A stretch of DNA of 64,000 nucleotides from Archegozetes longisetosus (taxonomy: Eukaryota; Arthropoda; Arachnida; Sarcoptiformes; Trhypochthoniidae): the NCBI GenBank assembly GCA_018873245.2, contig JAEMBT020000004.1, positions 7,481,073 through 7,545,072 of the forward strand. The letters are read 5' to 3'. Position numbers and translations under genes: made by a program. The notes under the pieces were generated by a model, which saw only the letters and a program-made list of their open reading frames with translations, did not search any database and had not been told where the DNA came from. How positions within the stretch are numbered: position 1 is the first letter of the stretch; the number at the start of each line of letters is the position of its first letter. Below, one piece after another: positions 21,783 to 32,100 of the stretch.

Positions 21783-22151
21783 CTAGGAATGCTGCGGGAT
21801 TTGAAATCTCAGATATGTGACGCGCATACCCCGTAAAACTGAAGCTCTATCTTGCACTGCCTGTGGTACCCGAGATAGGGATTCCGAAATGCATTCAAAC
21901 ACAAACTTAACATATGTGGATGCACTTTGCTGGATACCAAGATGTATAATGGCATCAATGTCCTCGCAGGGGTTATTGATGGGCTCTTTTCTAAAACGAT
22001 AAAATTCCTTCCTACAACTGTCACAAATGAGATCATCAGAACCTATTTCGCGATCACTGAGATGAAGCCGACCTCGCTTTGTCGGGATTCCTGATCTTGC
22101 TTCTTGGACAAAGGCTAAGAGATTAGCCTTGTCTGCGTTGGAGAGCGACAT
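21783..22151 (-). CDS. 122-residue frame with CxxC motif, probably transposon-derived
   Basis: The minus-strand frame opens with MSLSNADKANLLAFVQEA and carries LICDSCRKEFYRFRK, a half zinc-binding pattern. It lacks splice sites I trust and any known domain. DNA just upstream (about 22205-22305) shows loose similarity to 26393-26485, next to the second SWIM-type transposon copy, so it may be the N-terminal part of a transposon protein. It is listed as an unproven gene. Confidence 0.3.
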   Translation of the reverse strand: MSLSNADKANLLAFVQEARSGIPTKRGRLHLSDREIGSDDLICDSCRKEFYRFRKEPINNPCEDIDAIIHLGIQQSASTYVKFVFECISESLSRVPQAVQDRASVLRGMRVTYLRFQIPQHS

Positions 22152-22734
22152 CTTTTTCTTTTCTCTAGGAGTCTCATCAAGCGTATATATTTTCTAAACC
22201 GGTAGGCATACTCTCCTGGACCCGGAAGTAACTCCATATGGGCTCGATACCCAAGAGGGAGACTGTAGCCGACTCGTCACTAGAGACCCTCTGCCTAAAG
22301 CTACAACAAGGCATTATTTGTTATGAGGGTACCGTCCGAAATCCCACTGCCGCTAGCGGATGCAATGTCAGCATAACGCGACTCGGAGCACCTACCAGGC
22401 CTCTCGGGAGGTCTGCTGCCTGCCAGCACTCCGGGAAGGTGGCTCCGGTCACAATTGCTAGCATGTTCCATTCTTGCCAAAATCGAGTTATTCTTTATGG
22501 CTATAACTCTGGGAGTACCTCACCAATTAACAAATTTCCTTTGTTTCTTAACTAGGTCTTGTCTTCTACAATTTATATGTTTTGTTAGGGGCGTGCTTAG
22601 GTCATTTTTGACATACTCCTTACGGTAGTCCAAATCATTAACTACGAGAACAAATTCAGATCTGCCTTATTAGTAGTTCCACTAATTCCTTCGTATAGAC
22701 ACTCGAGTCGTAACTAATACTTTACAAATCTAAG

Positions 22735-22925
22735 TGAAACAATTAAGGTTTGAATCCAGGTTGTCTTAAAATATTATGAAGAATTTTGACTTAGGTGAGT
22801 GAGCGATTGAGCCAAATAGGCTGCAGTATCTAGCTTTTACTATTGAATAACTAGGAATTACACTCCGCTAATGACTACGTGGAAGTTAGGAGAAATTACT
22901 CAAATCGTGAGTTCAACGACCCGAC
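22735..22925 (-). mobile_element. Candidate tRNA-derived SINE, copy 2
   Basis: On the minus strand it shares blocks with 8510-8655: TTCCACGTAGTCATTAGCGG, GTTATTCAAT and TATTTGGCTC. An A-box-like CAGCCTATTTGG and a B-box-like GGATTCAAACC are present but lie about 60 bases apart, more than in copy 1. It is diverged and not transcribable with confidence. Confidence 0.4.
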
Positions 22926-23044
22926 CCGGAAAATCTAGTACGTATATCGAGGAATGAGATAATATGCTTTCCTAAAACCTAATTTTAAAATATTTCTAAT
23001 AGCAAAAACACAGCGACATTTCCTTCTTGTCATTTATAATAATA

Positions 23045-24845
23045 GTTTCATTTATAAACCAAACGATTTATATTCCAACTTATAAATATGAACTATCTTT
23101 AGCTATGCATTCAAAATATTTTTAATAATTTTGAAAAAACTTGCTTACATAATTATAGTCACATAAGCTATAATTTGTCAAATAATTATTATCAAACTGT
23201 AAAAGTTAAAAAATTATAAGTTTAAAATGAATAAATTTATTCACACTCTATTAATGATTCTATTCCTGAAAGAATCTGACGCAAATTGGAAACTTGTATG
23301 GAATGATGAATTTAATAACCAGACTCTTGATACTAAAAAATAGGAGATTGAAAACGAATCAAATCGATGTCATGGTTAGATATGGTTTTTTATCTTGTTT
23401 GACAGAAATGAATCAATTAATTTTTCAAATTTACCTGAAAGGTGACTATATCGATCATATTAGTTGTAATACAAACAGCAGAAAAAATCTTCGGCTGATT
23501 GATGGCACTCTTGTAATAACAGCAATCTATGAGAAGTATTTGGATAAAGATTATACGTCAGCAAAAATAACCTCAAAACAAAATTTCACATATGGAAGAT
23601 TTGAAATTAGAGCCGCTTTTCCTGAAGCAAAAATGTTAAAATCATCAATTTATATGGCACCTATAACCTATGCTGAATGGGCAATGAATGGACAAATAAA
23701 TTTCATTACAAATAGACAGACATCGGGACTTGAATCTGGAATTCATTATAACAAGCCTGCTATATATGATTATCAAAATAGAGAATACCGTGCTAATACA
23801 AGTTTGAATGATTTCCACACCTATGCTTTGGAATGGAATGAGTACGAATTCAAGTGGTTTTTTGATGATTACAATTATTTAACAATAAATATTAGCAGAA
23901 TTTTAGGGCCATCTTATACCAAAGATGGTGAGCCATTTGACAAGCCATTCAAATTAATAATTCATTTAGGAGTTGGTGGTAGTGTTCTTTTTCCTAATGA
24001 TGAACTAACATTCAATGATGTTTTCAACTGGAAGTGCTCTCTTTTTATCATAGATTATGTCAGAATTTATAAGTGGGATAATGGCATTGAAGAAATAAAT
24101 TCTAAACACAAGAGAGTTTCTATCAATGAAATATGTTCTTCTATTATGCATTCGATTAGACCCAGGAAAAAAGTGAATACTATGTCAGCAGTTATTTTTG
24201 TTATAGTTTTAATATTTTTAATAACTTTAGCAATACTGATTACGACGTTTATATTTATACGTCAGAGAAAGTTAAAACAGCTAAATGTGAATAATCAAGA
24301 AAATTATGACGATGTCTGTGATCCTGATGGATACGATGTTCTTAATGTTAACGAAAAATATGCGGAATTTTATCAAGAATTAAGTGGATATAATTTTGAA
24401 AGTGATTGTAAAGCTAAAGTGTCTAGTAAATCTGACCAAAAGGAAAGAATTTCTGAGCCAAGATATTTTACAATGGACGGGAAAGGAGAATGTGCAAATC
24501 TAACCCCACGTAGACATTCGTTTTCTGTATACGATTTGAAGATTTAATCATTGAGTAGTAAAATATCTTTTCACACGAGGATCCTTACAAGGATCCAGGA
24601 TAGAACTTTTTCCTGATAATCTAGATATAAGTAATATTAAACGGTTAAAAATATTAAAGAATTGAACACTTTGACAGTATTTTGGACTATCTTTTGTTTT
24701 AATATTACTTTTTCAAAGTTTTAAATTTTAGAATTTTATGTACTCGAATAATAGCATTGAATACGTCATCAATAATTAGAAACATTTTATTTAGCAAGTT
24801 GACAAATCAGTAAGATGTTTTTTCATTGAATCATGAAATAAAAAT
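23045..24845 (+). repeat. Inverted segmental duplication, arm 2
   Basis: Reverse-complement partner of 10308-12085, covering a second GH16-like gene and its flanks. The two arms are separated by about 11 kb holding the receptor-like gene and several mobile elements. Confidence 0.9.
23227..24547 (+). pseudogene. GH16-fold membrane protein copy B, with an in-frame TAG
   Basis: It has the same two-exon layout as copy A (23227-23374, intron of 67 bp, 23442-24547). The signal peptide and WNDEFNNQTLDTKK are present, but codon 39 is TAG (23341-23343) where copy A has TGG for tryptophan. The rest is open and very similar: the dead active site (GQINFIT), one helix, and a tail with YDDV, YDVL and YQEL. 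The tail is longer, ending in SFSVYDLKI. Either it is a recent pseudogene, the TAG is a sequencing error, or translation starts downstream without a signal peptide. A frame from 23294 reads through the intron and gives a different, unlikely N-terminus. Confidence 0.65.
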
Positions 24846-25130
24846 AAATTGAACTTCAACATGAGGTCAGAACACAATAATATTTGCCTCTGATTGTAAT
24901 CAGCAGCGTTATGTGAGGGATAAGGCTAGTATCCCGCTTTATTGTTATCTGATAATCTCATTAATTAGTTAATCAATATAGCTTTATTTCCTATTAAGTC
25001 ACTATTGACATTAAATTAAAGCGCTTGAAGAGTATAATCGAAGACAAAAGGATTTTTAAAATATACGATGAATTGGGGAGATATGAAAATAATTTTTAAA
25101 AATATGAAGAACGAGAGTAGGTATGAAAGG

Positions 25131-26199
25131 AGACAAATATTTTCCTATAGACCACTGGGCCCGTCCGATTTTGATGAGTGACATCATTTGAAATTGACGC
25201 TGAACACAAAAGTCTCTAAGGACTTTTTACCAAATCAATAGTTTTCCAGTTATGAAGGAAAAGTCGCCTTATGTTAAAAATCAATTTTTTCGGGTTTTTA
25301 ACCACAAAAATATAACATTTGTGTTGTCCGCTTCCTATCACGTGGAGGTATATCCGAAGGAAGCATAAAACTAAAACCAAAACAAAAACAAACTATAATA
25401 TGATTAATCTGTGTCAGTGCTATTCGGATAGGTAAAATGTTTGAAAAAATCATCAAATTGCCTATTTAATGATTTTATCTCAGATAGGTATCTGCCATAT
25501 CCGAGCTACTAGAGCGCTGTCATCATATGTGCACAGCATCCGACAGTTCTGAGTTCGTTTTTGCACTGACAACAGCACTCAATTATTAAATCAGTTCCGG
25601 ACATTTTCTTATCTACTTTAACGTACTTTGATTCCGGAACCGAGAATGAATACGCCCGTGAATAAGCATTGGGTCCTAGCATGGAAGACCCAGCCTGGGT
25701 CACAGGACTAACCCCCCTAGAGGAATGTTGGCCCTGCCCCGTTCCCTTTGTAAATATTGCTGGGAACACTTCTAGATTTCAAACCTGGTGGTTTTTGGAT
25801 TTAGAGACTAGTTACATAACAGTACCAAGTGGACTGTTGATTTATTCACCTTGTTGAACTGAGTCTATTGTTACCCAACTTCGGGTTCTAGATCACCTGG
25901 TTTGCTAGCCATCGCTCTAAGTATGTCTTATATTTTTTGACCTAGTTGCCTTCTTATAACTCTGTATAGGCTTCCTCCATGGTACGGATCTAATTCGGCT
26001 TTACGAGGCCTTTCTAAATAAATGAATATTAAAAGGGTTTGGCTTTAATACGCATAAATTGTTAATTGCCGTTCCAAACCTTTTGGGGCTTATAACTCGG
26101 AAACGGAATGAGATAGACTATAAGTTATATATATTTGAACTCAGCAGAGTAAGATCTATCCAATGATATTAAAATCAGTGGAGTGCAAAATATTGGTCT
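25131..26199 (-). mobile_element. DNA transposon with SWIM-like zinc-finger protein, copy 2
   Basis: The ends match copy 1 (AGACAAATATTTT at the left, AAAATATTGGTCT near-complement at the right). It keeps about 320 bp of coding sequence that copy 1 has lost. The minus strand encodes VPESKYVKVDKKMSGTD, then CCCQCKNELRTVGCCAHMM, a CxC...CCxH SWIM-like finger. The following tryptophan codon, read as TGG in copy 1, is TAG here, and LGYGRYLSEIKS resumes after it. The 3' region is non-coding and shared by both copies. It is a non-autonomous relic lacking a DDE domain in the window. Confidence 0.65.
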
Positions 26200-26484
26200 T
26201 CTTTAAATGTATTTAATATTACTAGTGTGGTTTGTTTCACTCATTTCAGGTCTTTATAGAGTTACCCCACTAAGCCAAAGCCTGCATCAGTGCTTTCCAG
26301 GATCACATAGACATCGACCAGTAATGCTGCTGGTCCTGGAATCTCAAGACGTGCCTTCCGTACGACATTCCTTCAAAATATTGCTGCTAGTTATGCTTCT
26401 CTGAAACGCAGTAGGAAGTCCAGTTATGGGCGTTATCCGGGAGGTAGACTATAGCTTACTTGACGCTGGGACACTCTTGCTAAG
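26200..26484. other. Possible older repeat fragment
   Basis: The last 90 bp resemble 22205-22305 (shared ATGGGC, GGGAG..AGACT.TAGC and ACTC blocks). No frame is recognised. Confidence 0.3.
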
Positions 26485-28186
26485 GGTATTAGTAGAATAT
26501 GTCGACACCTTAGTCGACACCAGGGTCTACACCTGGGTCTCAACATAAATGACATCTAATAATTATCCAGAGAAACCAGTTTAGATATTATAGTGCATGG
26601 TACAATATTTGGTGTTAATTTTATTTAAATCGTGTTCATTTGTTTATTGTTAAATCGTGATATTTAATTGTGATATTTATTTGTGTATTAATTTCAATAC
26701 AAAGAGTGGCGGCCGAAGATTATAATATTCTTCAGATTAGTGACATTTGCAAAACAGAAGAATCAGCAACAAAATTGGCGCAAGATCATGGATTATTGAT
26801 GAATAATTTGAATTAAATGAAGCGCATCGACTAACACAATGTAATTCTACCCGGGCCATCGCGCAAATTTTTTCCGTAACTCAACTTTTTCTAACCTACC
26901 CTAATCTATCCTAAACTATTTTAATCTAACTTAAGCTAGCCTAATCTATTCTAAAGTATCCTAATTTTATCCTAAACTAACCTAATCTATCATAACCTAA
27001 CCTAATCTATACAGAACTATCATAAACTATCCTAAACTAGCCCCATCTATATGACACCTCCTATGAGACTAGTGAAATGCCAATTAAGTAAAGAATGTAC
27101 TGGAAATGCAACCGTAACTTCTTGCTTTGAAGCTACACGAAACAAATCATATCAATTGGTCAGATGCAATAAATGTAAACGCAAAAGAACAGTAGAAAAT
27201 GCGGTTCAAGAAAATGGAGTTTTCGGTAATCAACAACATGGATTGAAATCGTTCTTTAGTCAGCCAGATAAAAATGGTCAATCTTCAACAAAGTTTGAAG
27301 TTAGGATTATATTAGTTATTTGGTGCTGGTCTAAGGATATGTCCCTTAAGCTAACAAAGAAGCTTCTTAGTAATTTATTTGGTAACTGCAATGACGCTTT
27401 AGTCGATTGGCGAAATTATATTTTCCAGGATTGCTTAAGAGCTCCTGAAGATGCTAAACCAAATGGAGGTCCTGGTATAACAGTTCAAATTGATGAAAGT
27501 TTAATGAGAGGACGGCGCAAAAATAATGTAGGGCGTATTCTCGGTAAGTTAAATCGATTCCACGCTCAAAACATCGTCTTTTATATAATCTTTTCATTTA
27601 TCACACATAAATGAACAGATTCACACCAGCGAATCAAAACTATGGAAGAACTATAGTTGGTCCTTGGATATTTGGTATGGCTTATCGTAGACCAGTTGGA
27701 AAGCAAGAACTCAGAATGTTTCATGTGTTACGCCGAAATGGAAGTACTTTGTATTCCAAGATGGGATCATCCAGAAAAATTAAGATACATTCATTCACTG
27801 GACTGTAAATTATTCACAAAACTTTATTAATCCCATAACAGGCGTAAACACTCAAAGAATTGAAGCTAATTAGGGACGGGTTAGGACTAAAATCGTACGT
27901 ATTATGAGAGGAACTAAAGAAAATGTTCCTAGTCATTTTGCAGAAATTTGGTGGAAACAACTTCATGAAAACACCATTTTTAGACATTATTGCTAAGATA
28001 AGACATCAATTTCCATTACGTTTATTTATTTATTTATTATCGCTTTGTTAATTATTTTTATTATTCTAATAACTTGCGAAATAAATCACTCAATTCTGTA
28101 TTAAATGAAGGTATAGTAATAATCTTGTAATCAAAGTCGACGTCATTTATGTTGAGACTCGGGTGTCGACATATCCTACTAATACC
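26485..28186 (+). mobile_element. Merlin-like (IS1016/ISXO2 fold) DNA transposon, degraded
   Basis: The element has 25-bp terminal inverted repeats, GGTATTAGTAGAATATGTCG.. at 26485 and its complement at 28162-28186, with one mismatch. The coding pieces on the plus strand follow the ISXO2/Merlin order: ISDICKTEESATKLAQDHGLL near 26730-26800, a cysteine-rich stretch (27065-27180), then VQIDESLMRGRRKNNVGRIL with the first catalytic aspartate near 27490, VGPWIFGMAYRR near 27660, and NTQRIEAN..RVRTKIVRIM near 27845. An intron-like break lies at about 27544-27619. A TAG at 27872 and a change of frame near 27800 show it is dead. A minisatellite splits the N-terminal part. I see no matching target-site duplication. 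Confidence 0.75.
26886..27045. repeat. Degenerate CCTAATCTAT minisatellite
   Basis: About 15 variants of a roughly 10-bp unit (CCTAATCTAT, CCTAAACTAT, CATAACCTAA) lie within the Merlin-like element, between its first and second coding blocks. It is not a telomere repeat array, since units vary and sit inside an element. Confidence 0.85.
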
Positions 28187-28198
28187 GGGTAAAATTAC

Positions 28199-28711
28199 CA
28201 AAAGAGTAAACTTTTTAGCAAGACCTCGATACGTCTTGCCTAAAGATTCATTGAACTTAGTTTACAAGACACTTATTTTGCCTATTTTTGATTATGGAAT
28301 TTGTGTCTATGGCTTTACATATGAATGACATTTAAATGGAATTGTCAGAATTCAAAAACGAACAGCAAGAACAATATGTTCTAATTCTGATTATTCGATT
28401 CATTTAAGAGAACTCAGATGGATTCCTTTTATTGAAAGAAGAAACTATTTTTCATGTATTTTTGTATACAAATGCTTAAACAAGTTATCCGCTTTTAGAT
28501 GTCATTCCTTTTTTAACTTTAAAGAACATCGAAAAACTAGATCCTCAAAGTATAATGAGCTAATTTTACCTAAAAGTCATTTAAACGGTTTTCTTAGCTC
28601 TATCTTTTATTCAGGAGTAAAAATTTTCAACAAAATAGATGTGAACAATCGAAAAACTGATAATCTCAAGTATTTTGTAGCTAATTTGAAAAGTCGTTCA
28701 TTTAATTCTTA
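28199..28711 (+). mobile_element. LINE reverse transcriptase C-terminal end
   Basis: The plus strand encodes PKDSLNLVYKTLILPIFDYG, ICVYGFTYE, then IVRIQKRTARTICSNSD and LRELRWIPFIERRNYFSCIF. This is the end of a non-LTR reverse transcriptase of the CR1/Jockey kind (pattern LY-SLI-P-F-YGI-VW, then L--IQKR--R-I). One TGA interrupts it near 28327, probably from TGG, and it ends at a TAG near 28709. It is 5' truncated, as LINE copies usually are. It begins 13 bp beyond the Merlin-like element. Confidence 0.75.
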
Positions 28712-29160
28712 GTTTTCAAATTTGTTTGTTATTTTATTTTAATGTATTCTATATTGCTGAACACGTCCTCGCATGATATCAGCAATTAGTTGAGTGAACG
28801 GCATGTATAAATAGTAAAAATTCAATTTTAATTTCAAACTTCCGACAAGATCTACCAATCCTCAACTGTTGAGGTCAGGACAATCGCCTATTAGATCTTT
28901 TAGGTTTCTAAATACTTCTCATCATTATAAATGAGTTGATCCGTTACTATTTTTTAGTATTTAGATTAATTTTCAAAGTATTTCTTTCCTGATTAAGTTC
29001 ACGATTATTCGAATTGGTTGTTCAAATGATTTAAATAATTAAACTGCAAACTTTATTCGCCCGAAATGTTTTTCATAGCTTTCGAATCAAACAATATGTC
29101 GAACAAAAAAATATATTTATTAATTACTCAATTTTGTTTAAACGATATATAAATATTTAG
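28712..29160. other. Intergenic, 3' side of IPO5
   Basis: Probably LINE 3' tail followed by the IPO5 3' UTR. Nothing else is seen. Confidence 0.4.
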
Positions 29161-32100
29161 CTAATTTGGTAAAATTTGATTAAGAGCTTGTTGTTGTTCC
29201 GGAGTTAGTCGTTGATAACACAAAGTGAAAGTATTTGTGTCCGTCTGCAATAATCGAATGATAGGATTGAAATTATGTTAACAATTTGAAAATGCTTATT
29301 AAGTTAGATTTACTTTAATAAATTGCAAATAAGCAATCAATTTCTGTCCCAGTTCGCTCTTATTGTCGATCACCATACGAGCAAACACTTCAGCGATTAC
29401 GGCCACAATATGCGGTAAATTACTATTATTTTGACCCAATATTACTGGATGATTGCTATAATTGTAAAGTTCAAAATTTAATTGATTATAACAAATGCAG
29501 CTCGAACTAGTTTGACGTACTGTTCGAGCAAGTAATACAAAAATCCATAAATATGTGGAATCTCCTCGTCGTCCTCCCAGACCGGTAACCAACTCAACCA
29601 AGCAGGAAGAATGGCATCCACATCAATCTGTTAGTTCAATAAATGGTTTGGTATATCGTAAACGTTGGAAATGAAGACTAAGCTAAACTTACATGACTGT
29701 TGTTGTTCTGTAGAATTTTGGTGACGGCAGAAATTGCATTTTCAGTAGCCGTTATATTCTCTGCGAGTCTAGAATTTGGATTTTGAATCATTTGTACCAA
29801 TAATGGTATACATTCTAAATACAAGTTTAATGTTTCAGTTTCATGTGTTCTAGTATTTCAAATAAGTTAATTACCAGAACACGTTTTAGCGAACGACTCG
29901 CCGCCAAACTTTCCGAGAACTCTAAACCATAGGCCGAAGCCTGTCTTATTTCGGCGTGAGGGCTCTGAATGCCCGACAACAGTAGTGGCAGAAAGAAATT
30001 TTGATATTTGACACAATGTTGGCCTCCGTGTTCGATAACATCATCCATAACGCAAATAGCCCATTGCATGTCAGTTGAGGGCCTGCCGGCTGACTGTCAA
30101 ACAAGTTGTCACAATTCACAAGTTTGTTTGTATTACTGGCAAAAGCCTTCTAAATATGACTTACGGCTAAATTTATAAAATGCTGATATATCAGATCGAA
30201 GTAAGGAAGAAATCCACTCTTATAGGCTACAAACAGTGAATGTAAGATGTCTGCCAGTTTACTCAATATGTATACGTCTTCGTCGTCCTTCGATTGATAC
30301 AAAAAATCAACTTTAAAAATAATCATTTATTCAATCACTCACTTCATCAATAAGTGCTTCTTCTACGCCGTCATCATAGTCCTCATCGTTTCGTTTCTCT
30401 TGTCTTTGTCGATGTCTTTCGAAATGATCTTTTAAGTGGCTGTCAACTACTTTGATTAAGTCTTGCAATTGTTTTTCATTTAGACAGTTATTTCCTAATT
30501 TTTCTATACACTGAAAACACAAAATAATAATAGATCAGGATTTCAAAGAATAGATTAAATTTGATATAACCTGTGACAATGAAGTCATCATTTCTGACAA
30601 AACATCTTTTTCAGGCTCTGTTTCGATAGCTTTGATTAGGTCAGGAAAAATAAAATTCCAGAGTTCGAAGACATAGGAATCTCCTCGAACTTTAGCGCAG
30701 TCTAATAGATAGGGAAGACTCTCTGCTGCAGCAGTTCTGACACGTAATTAAGAAAATTGATTAAGGAATAATATTTGTCAAACAAGATCTAGATCTAGAA
30801 ATATATTTGCAACAGAAAAGGATATCATCGTGAAAGTAGAACTTCAACATAGGAGTCATAATCTTGACTGTGTCTTCAACATAATTAACAAATCCATGTT
30901 TCAACTCCCTAGCATAACATACAACCATTTGACACGCAGTCGCCTTCTCTTCAAGACCAGCCGTTTTAATTCCAAACGTTTGCTATTCGTATGATAAGTG
31001 TTTAATTTGAAAGTCAGTCAAACACTTGATTTGTATACCTGGTCTCCCAAACTGACGCATTGCCAATCGTTATCTTCCTCTACAACTTTCATATCGTCCT
31101 CTAGAGAGTGAAAATGATTAAATTTCAAGATGAGTGAAAAGAAGTTGATGAAAAACTTACGATCGAGTAGAGCCACCTCTATCTTGAGGGAAGCAGCTTT
31201 GAGTACAGGCCCCATCACGTACGGCAAATATGGCTCAAACTGATTGCCTAAAATTTTACAGATTCGTGCCCACGCCGAGATCATATATGACAACTATTAG
31301 GGAAGTTCAATAAAGATTAAGATCAAGTCTCAATTGACTTCCATGTTGGTTTGGAAAAGTTCACTTCGAAACTATTCTGTCAAACATTTTCTTTAGTTCA
31401 AACTCGGTTTTATAGATTAAATTTTCACATTAAATCAAAAGAATACCCATTTGTATTTATTTTGTAAACGTTTTTCACTAGTCTTTATGCCTTTCAATCA
31501 ACTTATTGTTCAAAAGTTTAATAATCCTTTCCGATGTCTCTATCTACTAGTCTTTAAAGTTCGGTTTGTGATTGATTGGGTTTTTTGTTTTGAAATCAAT
31601 CAATGGTTTTATTTTGATGTGATCTTTTTCCAAATTAATGTACATTTGCTATCAAATGGAAGCTAACCTGTGGATCGTCATCTTCCAACACTAATTCTCC
31701 GGTTTGGCTTTGAAGCAACAGATTCATTATTTCACTCGCATCTGAGCAAAACTACAACATAAATTAATTTAGAGATTAAAATACTAATAAATCCATTTAT
31801 TGATAATCTTCGTGAAGCAAATAAATTAATTAAAGATTTTTGAACAAATATTATCAAACTATAAGGACAAAGCTTAGAAGTAGTTGCATAAAAGTGAAGA
31901 TGTGCAATAAAAGGTTAACTCACCTTTTGGCTGCCAACTGCTAATCCTATTAGACTTATGCATTCAATGCATTTTCCTCTTAATAACCTGAGTTCTTTAC
32001 TGTTGGCATTTTGTATTATGAATTTGAGACATGGCATAAACCTAATCATATAAGCAATTGGTTTGATTTAGGTCTCAATCAGATGTTCAGATAATTTCAT

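Noticed and set aside
22238-22555. Plus-strand 105-codon frame next to the CxxC frame
   Set aside because: Low-complexity composition, no motif, and overlaps a repeat-like stretch.
26886-27045. CCTAA-rich tract considered as interstitial telomere repeat
   Set aside because: Units vary around CCTAATCTAT and lie inside a Merlin-like element; not TTAGG or TTAGGG arrays.
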